Under the pieces are notes generated by a model that saw only the letters and a list, made by a program, of their open reading frames with translations, made no database searches and was not told where the DNA came from. Below, piece after piece: positions 7,674 through 17,122 of a stretch of DNA of 64,000 nucleotides. Every line of letters begins with the position of its first letter. The stretch's first letter is position 1. The DNA is taken from NCBI RefSeq assembly GCF_001885905.1, contig NZ_JXKM01000001.1, forward strand, positions 213,486 through 277,485, in the 5' to 3' direction. This DNA is from Enterococcus devriesei (GTDB lineage: Bacteria; Bacillota; Bacilli; Lactobacillales; Enterococcaceae). The position numbers and the translations under genes were made by a program.

Positions 7674-9434
7674 ATGGAAGCTACTAGACAAAAGAGTGGA
7701 CTTAAAGCAAAAGTCCAGCGTCTCGGAAGCCACTTGTCAGGGATGGTAATGCCCAATATTGGGGGATTCATCGCTTGGGGGGTTATTACGGCACTATTTA
7801 TTCCAGATGGCTATTTTCCAAATGAAAACCTTGCCACATTAGTCGGACCAATGCTTTCTTACTTATTGCCATTATTAATCGCTTATACAGGTGGTAGCAT
7901 GGTGCATGGCCAACGTGGAGCTGTCGTTGGGGCAATTGCAGCGATGGGTGTTATTGTTGGATCAGACGTTCCAATGTTTATCGGAGCTATGATGATGGGA
8001 CCTTTAGGTGGTTGGTGTATCAAGAAATTTGATGACGCTTTCCAAGAAAAGATCAAAGCTGGATTTGAAATGTTAGTCAATAACTTTTCTTCTGGATTGA
8101 TCGGTTTTGCTTTAGCCATCATCGGTTATTATGCTATCGGGCCAGTCGTTGAGGGCGCAACTCATTTAATGGCTGCCGGTGTTGAATCAATCATTAACAT
8201 GCATTTATTGCCATTAGCCAATATCTTTATCGAACCTGCGAAAATTTTATTCTTGAATAACGCGATCAATCACGGCATTTTGACGCCACTAGGAATCGAA
8301 CAAGCCGCAGAAGCTGGAAAATCAATTCTATTCTTATTAGAAGCAAATCCTGGACCAGGTCTAGGAATTTTATTAGCCTTCACCTTGTTTGGTAAAGGTG
8401 CAGCGAAATCTTCGGCACCAGGTGCAATCATCATCCAATTCTTAGGTGGGATTCATGAAATCTACTTCCCATATGTCATGATGAAACCGCTATTGTTCTT
8501 AGCCGTTATGGCCGGTGGGGTTGCCGGAACATTTACTTTCCAATTGTTAGGTGCAGGTTTACGAGCAGCTGCTTCTCCAGGATCAATCATCGCGATCATG
8601 GCTATGACACCACCGGATGCTATTGTCGCCAACTTAGCTGGGATCATTGTCGGATGTATTGTTTCATTCTTAGTCGCAATGATTATTATCAAATCTGACA
8701 ACAGCGAAGAAGACGACTTGGCCGCTAATCAAGCTGCTATGGCAGATGCAAAAGCACAAAGCAAAGGTCAAAACGCTGTTAAATCAGAAAATCAAGAAAT
8801 GTTTGGCAACATCAACAAAATCATCTTTGCCTGTGATGCTGGGATGGGTTCAAGTGCGATGGGAGCTTCGGTATTACGAGACAAAGTTAAAAAAGCCGGG
8901 TTAGCTTTACCTGTTTCTAACTCAGCGATTAACAATCTAAGTGATGATCCAAATGCCTTGATTGTGACACAAGAAGAACTCCACGATCGTGCAAGTCAAA
9001 AAGCACCAAGTGCAACCTTTGTCCAAGTAGAAAACTTTATGAACTCCCCTCGTTACGATGAGATCGTTAACCGCCTATCGGAAGAACCAGCTGCTGCTGA
9101 TACTGAAGAAAAACCATTGACTGATGATGTCATTCAAGGCGTTGCGGATTATTCGAAAGTAGATCATGTCGTCTTTGCCTATGATCAAGTCAAAGGCTCT
9201 GCTAATATGGGTGCAACGATCTTGAAGAAATTACTGAAAGACAACGGGATGAATTATCCAGTCACAGTTGTAGCGATTAAGGATTTAGCAGATGAAACAA
9301 ATGCTTTAGTCATTACCAACAATGACGAAACTATAAAAGCGGAACAACAAGCACCAAGTGCGACTCATGTACCATTGAGTGATTTAGTTGCTTCAGAAAA
9401 ATATGACCGCGTGATCCAAAATCTAAGAAAATAA
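7674..9434 (+). CDS. mtlA: Mannitol PTS permease EIICB with an extra degenerate IIB domain
   Basis: It imports and phosphorylates mannitol to mannitol 1-phosphate. The IIC membrane part covers about residues 20-345, with several hydrophobic helices and GGIHEIYFPY, the EII substrate motif. The first IIB domain (about 378-470) has the phospho-acceptor Cys387 in FACDAGMGSS. After an acidic, Ala-rich linker a second IIB-like domain (about 495-586) begins HVVFAYDQVKGSANMG, with Tyr503 in place of Cys. Both copies end in the same pattern (APSAT..., then sxxYDxxxxxL), so this is an internal duplication with loss of the active cysteine. The start is supported by AAGGAGG at 7660-7666. The IIA part is the separate mtlF. 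Confidence 0.95.
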   Translation: MEATRQKSGLKAKVQRLGSHLSGMVMPNIGGFIAWGVITALFIPDGYFPNENLATLVGPMLSYLLPLLIAYTGGSMVHGQRGAVVGAIAAMGVIVGSDVPMFIGAMMMGPLGGWCIKKFDDAFQEKIKAGFEMLVNNFSSGLIGFALAIIGYYAIGPVVEGATHLMAAGVESIINMHLLPLANIFIEPAKILFLNNAINHGILTPLGIEQAAEAGKSILFLLEANPGPGLGILLAFTLFGKGAAKSSAPGAIIIQFLGGIHEIYFPYVMMKPLLFLAVMAGGVAGTFTFQLLGAGLRAAASPGSIIAIMAMTPPDAIVANLAGIIVGCIVSFLVAMIIIKSDNSEEDDLAANQAAMADAKAQSKGQNAVKSENQEMFGNINKIIFACDAGMGSSAMGASVLRDKVKKAGLALPVSNSAINNLSDDPNALIVTQEELHDRASQKAPSATFVQVENFMNSPRYDEIVNRLSEEPAAADTEEKPLTDDVIQGVADYSKVDHVVFAYDQVKGSANMGATILKKLLKDNGMNYPVTVVAIKDLADETNALVITNNDETIKAEQQAPSATHVPLSDLVASEKYDRVIQNLRK

Positions 9435-9466
9435 AGTAGTCTTTTTTGAAGAATCGTATTACTCTT

Positions 9467-9493
9467 AAAGCAGTGAGGATTCTCACTGCTTTT
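9467..9493 (+). terminator. Hairpin between mtlA and mtlR
   Basis: Perfect 11-bp stem AAAGCAGTGAG / CTCACTGCTTT with a GATT loop. The T tract is short (TTTTA), so it may be a partial terminator that lowers mtlR expression relative to mtlA. Confidence 0.7.
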
Positions 9494-9521
9494 AGCCTTT
9501 GAAATTATTGGAGGAGATATT

Positions 9522-11573
9522 GTGTATTTTTCGATTCGCGAAAAAAAGATACTTTCCCTTTTGTTAGAATATCCAAACGGCATTACGTCGGAGGAGTTAC
9601 AAGATATATTACAAGTCAGCAAGCGAACGGTCTATCGTGAGATATCCAGTATCGAAAAGACGATCAAATCCGTGGATGTCCAAATCATCAAACCTCGTGG
9701 CGAGGGATACCGGATAGTTGGAGAGACTCAAAGTTTGGAACAACTGCAGCAACAATTAGGCGCGAAACAAACGGAGCTATTTACCGATAACGTTCAACGG
9801 CAAAGTGCGATCGTCTGCTCGTTGCTACTGATGGATGAAGAAGAAACCATCGAAGGACTGGCGATTGATTTTAAAGTTAGCCCCGCGACGATCACTTCCG
9901 ATTTAGCGGCGATCGAAAAGAGTTTGATTGATTATCGTTTAGAACTAAACCGTCTAAAAGGACGAGGGATTCGGATCGACGGTCGTGAAAAACAGCGTCG
10001 GCAGTTATTAAGTAATTTGATTTATAACGGTGTGAGTGAATTCGATTTTTTTCAGTTTCTTGATTTGTTGGAAGAAGGCGAGGCGGTCACTGATAATTTC
10101 TTTTTGAAATTATTGAGCCAAGAGAATTTATTACTAGCCGGTCAGATTTTTACTCAAGTTTCCCAGCAGTCTTTCCAGAAGGTCACAGACAATCAATTAC
10201 AGCGAGTCTTGATTTTATTAGCATTGTCGATTGATCGGATGGCACAAGATCGTTTTGTCGAGGCAGAACAAGAAAACAAAGCCAAGCCTGAAAGTATGCA
10301 GATTGCAAGCCAAATCATGATTAAGGTGGCGACAACATTAAAGAAATCAATTCCGCCACAGGAGGTCCGTTTCTTCGCCTTTCAATTGGAAGGAGTCAAT
10401 TATAAGCAGCCACAAAATATTTTCATTGATAGTTTTGATGTGGAACTTTCTTATCAGATCAAGGAATTGATTCGTTTAGTCTCTGAGGCGACGGCGATCG
10501 ATTTTCGCAAAGATGAGCAGCTTTTCAATGACTTATCGGCCCATATGTCGGCGGCCTTGAAACGAAATTTGACGGTCATTCAAGGCGCAAACAATCCATT
10601 GCTGCAAAAAATTCGTGAGAAATACCAGAAGCTGACGACGGCGATTATTAAAGAGTTGGCGATAGTTTTTCCAGATCATGAATTTACTGCGGATGAATTA
10701 GGCTATGTCGTGATCCATTTTGCGACATCCTTGGAACGCCACCCAAGTGGTCGAGCCCTCTCCGCCTTAGTCTTGTGCTCTAGTGGAATCGGAACGGCAC
10801 GTATCTTGGAAAGCCGGATTCATAAATATTTGAATGAGATTGAGCAGGTGCAAGTCGCAAAAATTTCAGAAATGAATCATCTAGATTATAAAAGTTATGA
10901 TCTGATTTTAGCGACGGTCTTCTTGCCGGGGTTCCATTTACCCTATAAAGTCATTTCACCCTTGCTACTAGATGATGAGATCAAGGAAATCAAAGAATAT
11001 ATTCAGACGCTGCATCCTGATAAAACGGTTGAAATGATGAATCAACCCGAACAAGAGCCGAGTGATGCCTTTGATGAGATTTATGAAACGATGCGGATCG
11101 CCAATCAACTGTTGCAAAGTTTTGATGTGAAGCCGATTACGTCTGAAGAAACGATTGAACAGACCTTAGCGAAAATCATTGATCCCTTGCAAGGAACGAT
11201 TGTGACCGACGCGGCGACTGTCACAGATAAAGTGATCAAGCGCTATTTAGTAGCACCAATTGGGGTACCGAAGACCAATTTCGCATTGTTCCATACTGCA
11301 GATCCTCACGTCAAAGAGCCTCTATTCACCATCTATGATCTGGACCAGAAATTTTTGATCCAAGGGATGGATAAAAAAAGTATTGAATTAACGCGAGTAT
11401 TATTATTGCTTGCCCCTGATCCAATGCCGGAAAATCAACAAAATCTGTTAGGAAAAATCAGCAGCTCCGTGATTGAGAGTGATTTGAACACGGAAATTTA
11501 CAAGTTCGGCAACAAAGAAATCATTTATCAACTATTGAGTTCTTTGTTCGTAAAAGAAATACGGGAAAATTAA
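9522..11573 (+). CDS. mtlR: Mannitol operon activator MtlR (HTH-PRD-PRD-IIB-IIA)
   Basis: PTS-controlled transcription activator of the BglG/LevR-like class, 683 aa. An N-terminal helix-turn-helix (about 1-60; [18 protein letters not shown]) is followed by a second HTH-like region (about 105-155), two PRD domains (about 190-400; conserved His in HMSAALKRN and [14 protein letters not shown]), a IIB-Gat-like domain with Cys419 ([13 protein letters not shown]) and a C-terminal IIA-like domain (about 535-683; FALFHTADP carries the candidate phospho-His). The start is GTG, 5 bases after GGAGGAG. In this family activity is set by phosphorylation from HPr and by the mannitol permease IIB domain. Its likely target is the inverted repeat at 7561-7582. 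Confidence 0.93.
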   Translation: MYFSIREKKILSLLLEYPNGITSEELQDILQVSKRTVYREISSIEKTIKSVDVQIIKPRGEGYRIVGETQSLEQLQQQLGAKQTELFTDNVQRQSAIVCSLLLMDEEETIEGLAIDFKVSPATITSDLAAIEKSLIDYRLELNRLKGRGIRIDGREKQRRQLLSNLIYNGVSEFDFFQFLDLLEEGEAVTDNFFLKLLSQENLLLAGQIFTQVSQQSFQKVTDNQLQRVLILLALSIDRMAQDRFVEAEQENKAKPESMQIASQIMIKVATTLKKSIPPQEVRFFAFQLEGVNYKQPQNIFIDSFDVELSYQIKELIRLVSEATAIDFRKDEQLFNDLSAHMSAALKRNLTVIQGANNPLLQKIREKYQKLTTAIIKELAIVFPDHEFTADELGYVVIHFATSLERHPSGRALSALVLCSSGIGTARILESRIHKYLNEIEQVQVAKISEMNHLDYKSYDLILATVFLPGFHLPYKVISPLLLDDEIKEIKEYIQTLHPDKTVEMMNQPEQEPSDAFDEIYETMRIANQLLQSFDVKPITSEETIEQTLAKIIDPLQGTIVTDAATVTDKVIKRYLVAPIGVPKTNFALFHTADPHVKEPLFTIYDLDQKFLIQGMDKKSIELTRVLLLLAPDPMPENQQNLLGKISSSVIESDLNTEIYKFGNKEIIYQLLSSLFVKEIREN

Positions 11574-11596
11574 TCTGTGATAGGAGTGAATCAAAA

Positions 11597-12034
11597 ATGG
11601 AATTAATGCCAGAAATGATTTTATTGGATCAAGAATATGCCAACAAGGAAGACGCAATCCGGGCCTGTGGTCAGTTGTTAGTTGATGCAGGTTGTGTGGA
11701 ACCAGGCTATGTAGACGCCATGATTGAAAGAAATAAATTAGTTTCTGTTTATATGGGAAACTTTATCGCGATTCCTCATGGGACCGACGAAGCCAAACAC
11801 TACGTGAAAAAAAGTGGAATTTCAGTGATTCAAGTCCCAACTGGCGTTCACTTTGGTAAAGATGATACAGAAGACGTGGCAATGGTATTATTCGGTATCG
11901 CTGGAATCGGGAATGAACATTTAGATATCCTACAAAAAATCGCCATCTTTTGTTCGGATGTTGAAAATGTCGTAAAATTAGCAGATGCAAAAACAAAAGA
12001 AGAAGTCATGGGCTATCTTCAGGAGGTAGAATAG
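11597..12034 (+). CDS. mtlF: Mannitol PTS EIIA component
   Basis: Phosphocarrier that accepts phosphate from HPr and passes it to the IIB cysteine of MtlA. The 145-aa protein has the family active site IAIPHGT with His61. The gene is 23 bases after mtlR and ends 1 base before mtlD, so it is part of the operon. Confidence 0.95.
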   Translation: MELMPEMILLDQEYANKEDAIRACGQLLVDAGCVEPGYVDAMIERNKLVSVYMGNFIAIPHGTDEAKHYVKKSGISVIQVPTGVHFGKDDTEDVAMVLFGIAGIGNEHLDILQKIAIFCSDVENVVKLADAKTKEEVMGYLQEVE

Positions 12035-12035
12035 G

Positions 12036-13175
12036 ATGCAAGCAACACATTTTGGCGCAGGAAATATTGGACGAGGATTTATCGGAGAGATTTTAGCAAA
12101 GAATGGTTTTTCAATCGATTTTGTCGATATCAATGAAACAATCATCAATGCGTTGAATGAACGAAATGAATATACGATCCAATTAGCAGACGAAAGTCAA
12201 AAAGAGATCCATGTCTCAAACGTGGATGGTCTAAACAATCAAACGAATCCGGAAGCGGTGATTGCTTCTGTCAGCAAAGCGGATATTGTAACAACAGCAA
12301 TCGGTCCGAATATCTTGCCGTTTATCGCAGAATTAATCGCAAAAGGAATTCAAAAACGTCGCAGTGAAGGAAATACAGCGCCTTTAGACGTGATTGCCTG
12401 TGAAAATATGATTGGCGGCAGCCAGTTCTTATTTGAAAAGGTCCAAGCATTTTTATCAGCTGAGGATATGGCCTATGTTGAACAATACATTGGATTCCCC
12501 AATGCAGCAGTTGATCGTATCGTTCCGATTCAACATCATGAAGACCCGCTATTTGTTTCTGTAGAACCTTTTAGTGAATGGGTGATTGACGAAACGCAAA
12601 GTAAAAACAAAGACTTGCGCCTTGATGACGTGGAATACGTAGAAGATTTAGAACCTTATATTGAACGGAAGCTGTTTTCAGTCAATACCGGACATGCGAC
12701 GGTTGCTTATACGGGTGCTTATGATGGTTATAAAACGATTGATGAAGCTATCTCAGATGAACGAGTCTTAGAAAAATTACGAGCAGTCTTAGGTGAAACC
12801 GGCAGTCTGTTAATTAATAAATGGGGCTTCGACAAAGAAAAACACTTTGCTTACATTGATAAGATTGTTAGTCGTTTTGAAAATAAATACATTTCTGACA
12901 GTATTAGTCGTGTCGCACGGACTCCAATTCGTAAACTAGGCTTTGATGAACGCTTCATTCGTCCGATCCGCGAATTGAAGGAAAGAGAATTAGGCTATGA
13001 CAACTTAGTCGATGTAGTAGCAATGGTGTTGAAATACAATGATCCTAACGATGAACAAAGTGTTGAATTACAAAGTTTGTTAAAAGAAAAATCAGTGGCT
13101 GAAGTCATTCAACAAGTAACTGATTTAAAAGACGATGAATTAATTGCGGAAATCTCTGCACGATATCATCAATAA
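12036..13175 (+). CDS. mtlD: Mannitol-1-phosphate 5-dehydrogenase
   Basis: Oxidises mannitol 1-phosphate to fructose 6-phosphate with NAD. The N-terminal Rossmann motif is [16 protein letters not shown]. The middle holds [16 protein letters not shown] and [12 protein letters not shown], both typical of the long-chain mannitol dehydrogenase family. The C-terminal helical domain includes [15 protein letters not shown]. The length, 379 aa, is normal. It is the last gene of mtlARFD and is followed by a strong terminator. Confidence 0.96.
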   Translation: MQATHFGAGNIGRGFIGEILAKNGFSIDFVDINETIINALNERNEYTIQLADESQKEIHVSNVDGLNNQTNPEAVIASVSKADIVTTAIGPNILPFIAELIAKGIQKRRSEGNTAPLDVIACENMIGGSQFLFEKVQAFLSAEDMAYVEQYIGFPNAAVDRIVPIQHHEDPLFVSVEPFSEWVIDETQSKNKDLRLDDVEYVEDLEPYIERKLFSVNTGHATVAYTGAYDGYKTIDEAISDERVLEKLRAVLGETGSLLINKWGFDKEKHFAYIDKIVSRFENKYISDSISRVARTPIRKLGFDERFIRPIRELKERELGYDNLVDVVAMVLKYNDPNDEQSVELQSLLKEKSVAEVIQQVTDLKDDELIAEISARYHQ

Positions 13176-13184
13176 TAATATCTT

Positions 13185-13216
13185 ACAGCGTAGAAGAACT
13201 TCTACGCTGTTTTTTA
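13185..13216 (+). terminator. Terminator of the mtl operon
   Basis: Perfect 11-bp stem ACAGCGTAGAA / TTCTACGCTGT with a GAAC loop, followed by a run of T. Confidence 0.93.
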
Positions 13217-13272
13217 AGCAAAAGTTTTCCCCATATAGAAGAAAAAATCACGGGGGTGAAGAAAAAATAGTT

Positions 13273-13285
13273 TTGGTCTAGACTT
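13273..13285 (+). promoter_or_regulatory. NagR/YvoA-like operator 1
   Basis: TTGGTCTAGACTT resembles one dre site of the HutC/GntR-family regulators of aminosugar genes. It lies just upstream of the -35 of nagB. Confidence 0.6.
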
Positions 13286-13290
13286 AATTG

Positions 13291-13319
13291 TTGCAAATTA
13301 GAGATCATGGTGTTAGAAT
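13291..13319 (+). promoter_or_regulatory. nagB promoter
   Basis: -35 TTGCAA (13291-13296), 17-bp spacer, -10 TAGAAT (13314-13319), preceded by an extended -10 TG at 13311-13312. Confidence 0.78.
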
Positions 13320-13332
13320 TGGTGTATACCAA
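13319..13332 (+). promoter_or_regulatory. NagR/YvoA-like operator 2 over the nagB start site
   Basis: Perfect palindrome TTGGTGTATACCAA overlapping the end of the -10 and the predicted transcription start, a repressing position. It pairs with the related site at 13273-13285. Confidence 0.72.
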
Positions 13333-13354
13333 AACAACAAAGGAGCGTTTACCC

Positions 13355-14056
13355 ATGAAAGTAATTCGCGTAAAAGATGCCGCTGAAGGCGGAAAAAAAG
13401 CATTTGAAATTATCAAAGATGGAATGGAAAACGGCGTAAAAGTATTAGGTCTAGCAACTGGTAGTACTCCTGAAACGTTATATCAAGAAATGACTTCTAG
13501 TGATTTAGATTTTTCAGAAATGACTTCTGTAAACTTAGATGAATATGTTGGTTTAGCAGGCGACGATGTACAAAGCTATCGTTACTTCATGAATGATCAA
13601 TTATTCAACAAAAAACCATTTAAAGAAACGTTCGTACCAAATGGCAAAGCGGAAGATTTAGAAGCTGAATGCAAACGTTACGACGGTGTGATCGCTGATC
13701 ATCCACTTGACTTGCAAGTATTAGGTATCGGCCGCAACGCTCATATCGGATTCAATGAACCTGGCACACCATTTGATGTGACAACGCATGTCGTTGAATT
13801 GACTGAATCAACCATTGAAGCCAACAAACGTAACTTTGATAAAGTAGAAGATGTTCCTACTCATGCTTTATCAATGGGGATTGGTTCAATTATGCAAAGC
13901 AAAAAAATCTTGTTAATGGCATTCGGTACTGATAAAGCTGACGCAATCAAAGGAATGATCGACGGCCCTGTAACTACTGATGTTCCTGCTAGCGTATTAC
14001 AAAACCACGCTGACGTAACCGTGATCATCGACGAAGATGCAGCTAGCAAACTATAA
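13355..14056 (+). CDS. nagB: Glucosamine-6-phosphate deaminase
   Basis: Converts glucosamine 6-phosphate to fructose 6-phosphate and ammonia. Motifs: [12 protein letters not shown] (phosphate loop), NLDEYVG (catalytic Asp region) and [14 protein letters not shown], which holds the ring-opening His; most relatives have NGHI, so Ala replaces Gly here. The chosen ATG (13355) follows AAGGAG by 10 bases and gives 233 aa, the usual length. The ATG 48 bases upstream in frame lies within the promoter and is rejected. It is a single-gene unit, probably controlled by a GntR-type NagR. Confidence 0.95.
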   Translation: MKVIRVKDAAEGGKKAFEIIKDGMENGVKVLGLATGSTPETLYQEMTSSDLDFSEMTSVNLDEYVGLAGDDVQSYRYFMNDQLFNKKPFKETFVPNGKAEDLEAECKRYDGVIADHPLDLQVLGIGRNAHIGFNEPGTPFDVTTHVVELTESTIEANKRNFDKVEDVPTHALSMGIGSIMQSKKILLMAFGTDKADAIKGMIDGPVTTDVPASVLQNHADVTVIIDEDAASKL

Positions 14057-14074
14057 GAATTAGATTGAATAGAG

Positions 14075-14106
14075 ACGTCAAGGAAATGTTCCTTGGCGTT
14101 TTTTTT
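14075..14106 (+). terminator. Terminator of nagB
   Basis: 11-position stem ACGTCAAGGAA / TTCCTTGGCGT (one G-T pair) with an ATG loop and a T run. Confidence 0.9.
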
Positions 14107-14135
14107 ACATGAATAAATCGCTTTATAGCAGGTGT

Positions 14136-14395
14136 ATTCATGTCCGGCTTCACGAACTAGCTCTATCAGCAATAAGCCAAACGATTTCGACATTTGAGCA
14201 GCATTTTAGAAATCGTTTGGTCTGATTGCTCAGCGGACTCCTAATTAGGGAATCATTTTCCAAAAACACAAAAAATAGTTCTGATTGTCGTTACTCATAC
14301 CATTTTTCCGATCTCAATAAAGCGAGCAGAAAAACTGGCAAAAAGCTGAGGGAGTTCGCGAAAGCCTTTCTCACTTATGATCTACTTGCTTCTTT
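14136..14395 (+). repeat. Intergenic hairpin repeat, copy A
   Basis: It starts ATTCATGTCCGGCTTCACG and is related to copies at about 17001, 19314 and, in reverse, 56855 and 63532. It contains a perfect 12-bp inverted repeat CCAAACGATTTC (14177-14188) / GAAATCGTTTGG (14209-14220). The part from about 14240 matches copy C (TTAGG..A, AAAACAC, TGATTGTC, AAAAAGCTGA). It fills the space between nagB and the pseudouridine synthase gene and has no credible coding content. Confidence 0.75.
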
Positions 14396-14443
14396 TCTTA
14401 CCATTGGCTATAGTAAATTATCAGAGTAAAAAGGATGAGAAGA

Positions 14444-15151
14444 ATGCGTTTAGATAAATTTCTAGCGGAGGTCGGCCTAGGCAGTCGCAAGGAAGTCAAG
14501 CAGCTGATCAAAAAGGGTCAGATCAGCGTCAACCAACAAATTGAAAAATCGGAAAAGAAGCAAGTGGAACCGGAAAAGGATCAGATCGCCTTTCAAGGTG
14601 AGCCGCTGCATTATCAGGAGTTTTATTATTATCTGCTACATAAGCCCGCGGGTGTGGTGAGTGCAACAGAAGATTCACGGGATCGAACGGTTATGGATTT
14701 ATTCGCGCCAGTAGATTACCGCAGTGATTTATTTCCGGTAGGGCGTTTAGACAAAGATACGGAAGGTTTATTATTGATTACCAATGATGGCCAGTTGGCC
14801 CACGAGTTATTATCTCCCAAAAAGCATGTAGAGAAGGAATATTTTGCGAAGGTTGCTGGTGTGATGACAGTAGAAGACCAACAGCGCTTTGTTGAAGGGA
14901 TTTTGTTAGATGGGGAAAAGACTTTGCCAGCGGAATTGTTGATTGATGAGACGACCGCAGACTCGTCAAAAGTTAGAATCATTTTACACGAAGGTAAATT
15001 TCATCAAGTGAAGCGGATGGTCAAGGCCTGCGGTAAAGAAGTGACCTACTTAAAACGAATTCGTATGGGAGATTTGGAATTGCCGTCAGGGTTAGTTAAA
15101 GGAAATTACCGATTATTGACAGCAGAAGAAATAGCTTCGCTAAAAGGTTAG
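14444..15151 (+). CDS. rsuA: RsuA-family 16S rRNA pseudouridine synthase
   Basis: Isomerises a uridine in small-subunit rRNA (U516 in E. coli RsuA). An N-terminal S4 RNA-binding domain (MRLDKFLAEVGLGSRKEVKQ) precedes the catalytic domain, with LHKPAGVVSAT, the catalytic Asp in VGRLDKDTEGLLLITNDG, and GKFHQVKRM near the C-terminus. ATG 14444 is preferred over 14435 because the S4 domain normally begins MRLDK and AAGGATGAGA then lies at the right distance. It has 235 aa. RluB/RluE-type relatives act on other sites, so the exact target is not fixed by sequence. Confidence 0.9.
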   Translation: MRLDKFLAEVGLGSRKEVKQLIKKGQISVNQQIEKSEKKQVEPEKDQIAFQGEPLHYQEFYYYLLHKPAGVVSATEDSRDRTVMDLFAPVDYRSDLFPVGRLDKDTEGLLLITNDGQLAHELLSPKKHVEKEYFAKVAGVMTVEDQQRFVEGILLDGEKTLPAELLIDETTADSSKVRIILHEGKFHQVKRMVKACGKEVTYLKRIRMGDLELPSGLVKGNYRLLTAEEIASLKG

Positions 15152-15204
15152 GAAGTTCGCTTTTTTCTCTAGCGTGCTATACTGAATAGAGAGGTGATGG
15201 ACCA

Positions 15205-15909
15205 GTGGATTTGAAATTATCAGTTTATGAAATCATGCTGCGCTTATTTTTAGCCATGGTCATGGGTGGCGCCATTGGGATAGAGCGTGAATATAAGAAT
15301 CGCCCGGCTGGCATTCGGACTCATATTTTGGTGTGTATGGGCGCGACTATTATTGCATTGATCCAAGTTGAGATCGCCGATCAGGCGTTGCGCTATGCGG
15401 CGGCTAAACCTGAGTTTGTTGGAGTGGTTCGAGCAGATGAGGCCCGTTTGATCGCTCAAGTGGTCAGCGGAATCGGTTTTCTAGGTGCGGGTACGATCAT
15501 GGTCAGCAATCGTTCGGTCAAGGGGCTGACGACGGCTGCTTCGATCTGGGCTGGTGCTGGCTTGGGGATCGCTATCGGTATGGGGTATTATACGATCGCC
15601 ATTTGTAGTTTTGTCGGCATAATGCTGGCGCTGACTGTGGTGAAGCGTGTGATTAAGATCAACGCGATTAAAAAAATCGAGATTCGTTACATTCATCGTG
15701 AAGCCACCAAAGAATTTATTATGAATTATTTCGAAAGTAAAAATATTGAAGTCGAGGATGTCGATTTCGACGTGGATTTCATGGATGATTATCGAATATA
15801 CACCAATGTCTATACGATTGATTTGCCGCGGGGGATGAATTATACCGATGTGATTGAAGATTTATCGATGTATAAAAATATTACTAAGCTCCGGATGATT
15901 AATATCTAA
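15205..15909 (+). CDS. MgtC/SapB-family membrane protein
   Basis: Integral membrane protein of 234 aa. The N-terminal MgtC domain has about four to five helices with the family signatures GIEREYKNRPAGIRTH, SGIGFLGAGTI and GLTTAASIW. The cytoplasmic C-terminal part (about 150-234) is ACT-like and variable. The start is GTG after AGAGGTGATGG. MgtC proteins are linked to growth in low magnesium and to acid or virulence adaptation, but most Gram-positive members are uncharacterised. It converges with nrdF and shares a bidirectional terminator. Confidence 0.88.
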   Translation: MDLKLSVYEIMLRLFLAMVMGGAIGIEREYKNRPAGIRTHILVCMGATIIALIQVEIADQALRYAAAKPEFVGVVRADEARLIAQVVSGIGFLGAGTIMVSNRSVKGLTTAASIWAGAGLGIAIGMGYYTIAICSFVGIMLALTVVKRVIKINAIKKIEIRYIHREATKEFIMNYFESKNIEVEDVDFDVDFMDDYRIYTNVYTIDLPRGMNYTDVIEDLSMYKNITKLRMINI

Positions 15910-15955
15910 ACAAAAAAGAGAAACTCCTTGCGATAAGGAATTTCTCTTTTTTGTT
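15910..15955. terminator. Bidirectional terminator between mgtC-like gene and nrdF
   Basis: A long inverted repeat with arms AAACAAAAAAGAGAAA and TTTCTCTTTTTTGTTT around CTCCTT/AAGGAA gives a T tract on both strands. Confidence 0.9.
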
Positions 15956-16920
15956 TACTCTAATCCAATTAAATAATCATCGTCATTCATCGCTTCGACT
16001 TGGCCAAGTAGGTAGCCGTTGCCGACTTGTGAAAAGAAATCATGGTTGCTGGTTCCGGTCGAAATCCCGTTCATTACGATTGGATTGACATCATCGGCGG
16101 TGTCAGGGAATAGTGGGTCCATTCCGAGGTTCATCAAGGCTTTATTGGCGTTGTAGCGCAAGAAAGTTTTGACTTCTTCCGTCCAGCCGATTTCGTCATA
16201 TAATTCTTCAGTATAATGCTCTTCATTTTCGTACAATTCATACAATAAATCGTACATCCATTCTTTCAGACGTTCTTGCTCAGCTTCTGGTTGTTCATTG
16301 AAGCCACGTTGGAATTTGTAACCGATATAAGTTCCATGAACCGATTCGTCACGAATGATTAATTTAATGATCTCCGCCACATTAGCTAATTTGTTATTAC
16401 CTAAATAATACAGCGGCGTATAAAAACCAGAGTAGAATAGGAACGTCTCAAGAAATACACTAGCGATTTTCTTTTCTAAAGGTGTGCCATTTTTATAAAT
16501 CTCATTAATTCGTTCCGCCTTTTTTTGTAAATACGGATTCGTATTTGTCCATTCAAAAATTTCATCAATTTCGGACTTTGTATTTAAGGTACTGAAGATC
16601 GATGAATAACTTTTGGCGTGGACTGATTCCATAAATTGGATATTGTTCAAGACGGCTTCTTCATGAGGCGTCCGAACGTCTTCTCGCAACTGATCCATAC
16701 CGCTTTCTGATTGAACAGTATCTAGTAGTGTCAATCCGCCGAAAACATGACCAACCACGGTGTGTTCCAGTGGTGATAATTTCCGCCAGTCATCTAAATC
16801 GTTTGACAACGGAATACGTGTATCCAACCAAAATTGCTCCGTTAATTTTTCCCACGTCGATTTATCGATGACGTCTTCGATTTCATTCCAGTTAATGGCT
16901 TCATAATACGTTTCTGCCAT
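15955..16920 (-). CDS. nrdF: Class Ib ribonucleotide reductase beta subunit
   Basis: Holds the dimetal-tyrosyl radical for deoxyribonucleotide synthesis. Ligand motifs are visible: ESVHAKSYSSIF (Glu, His and the radical Tyr) and RDESVHGTYIGY (Glu, His). The chosen start, MAETYYEAINWN, follows a clear AGGAGG on the minus strand and gives 321 aa; an in-frame extension of 38 residues upstream is not protein-like. It lies about 200 bases after nrdE, and a repeat element fills that gap. No nrdI, the flavodoxin partner normally found in nrdHIEF clusters, is in the window. Confidence 0.95.
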   Translation of the reverse strand: MAETYYEAINWNEIEDVIDKSTWEKLTEQFWLDTRIPLSNDLDDWRKLSPLEHTVVGHVFGGLTLLDTVQSESGMDQLREDVRTPHEEAVLNNIQFMESVHAKSYSSIFSTLNTKSEIDEIFEWTNTNPYLQKKAERINEIYKNGTPLEKKIASVFLETFLFYSGFYTPLYYLGNNKLANVAEIIKLIIRDESVHGTYIGYKFQRGFNEQPEAEQERLKEWMYDLLYELYENEEHYTEELYDEIGWTEEVKTFLRYNANKALMNLGMDPLFPDTADDVNPIVMNGISTGTSNHDFFSQVGNGYLLGQVEAMNDDDYLIGLE

Positions 16921-17000
16921 GAAGATTCCTCCTAAGATAAGTATATAGTCACGCATAGCATTCCCTCTCAAGCAGAAGCTCAAGAGGGAATAGAAATTTA

Positions 17001-17110
17001 GATGTCCAGCTGCACGGACTAGCTTCCTTAGCAATAAGCGAAAATTTTAATAAATGTGAAGAGCCTTTTTTTAAATTTTTCGTCCTATTGTTCGGAACCT
17101 AGACGAGTCC
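17001..17110 (+). repeat. Intergenic hairpin repeat, copy B (between nrdE and nrdF)
   Basis: GATGTCCAGCTGCACGGACT at its start matches copy A at about 14140 with few changes, including AGCAATAAGC. It carries its own inverted repeat, CGAAAATTTTAA (17039-17050) against TTAAATTTTTCG (17071-17082) with one mismatch. This is a different sequence from the stem of copy A but at the same place. An additional 9-bp inverted repeat ATTCCCTCT/AGAGGGAAT lies at 16961-16991. Confidence 0.65.
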
Positions 17111-17122
17111 GTTCCGCTTTTC

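Noticed and set aside
7561..7749. 62-aa open frame upstream of mtlA
   Set aside because: It starts at a TTG inside the MtlR-like operator, runs through the promoter and overlaps mtlA in another frame; no ribosome binding site.
13307..13354. Upstream ATG for nagB
   Set aside because: It would place the start before the -10 and over the operator palindrome; ATG 13355 has the ribosome binding site and gives the family length.
14226..14429. 67-aa open frame between nagB and rsuA
   Set aside because: It lies wholly in an intergenic repeat copy, and its frame is not kept in the other copies.
16921..17034. 38-residue N-terminal extension of NrdF
   Set aside because: The extension crosses a hairpin and repeat copy B; the internal ATG at 16920 has a clear AGGAGG and the usual NrdF N-terminus.
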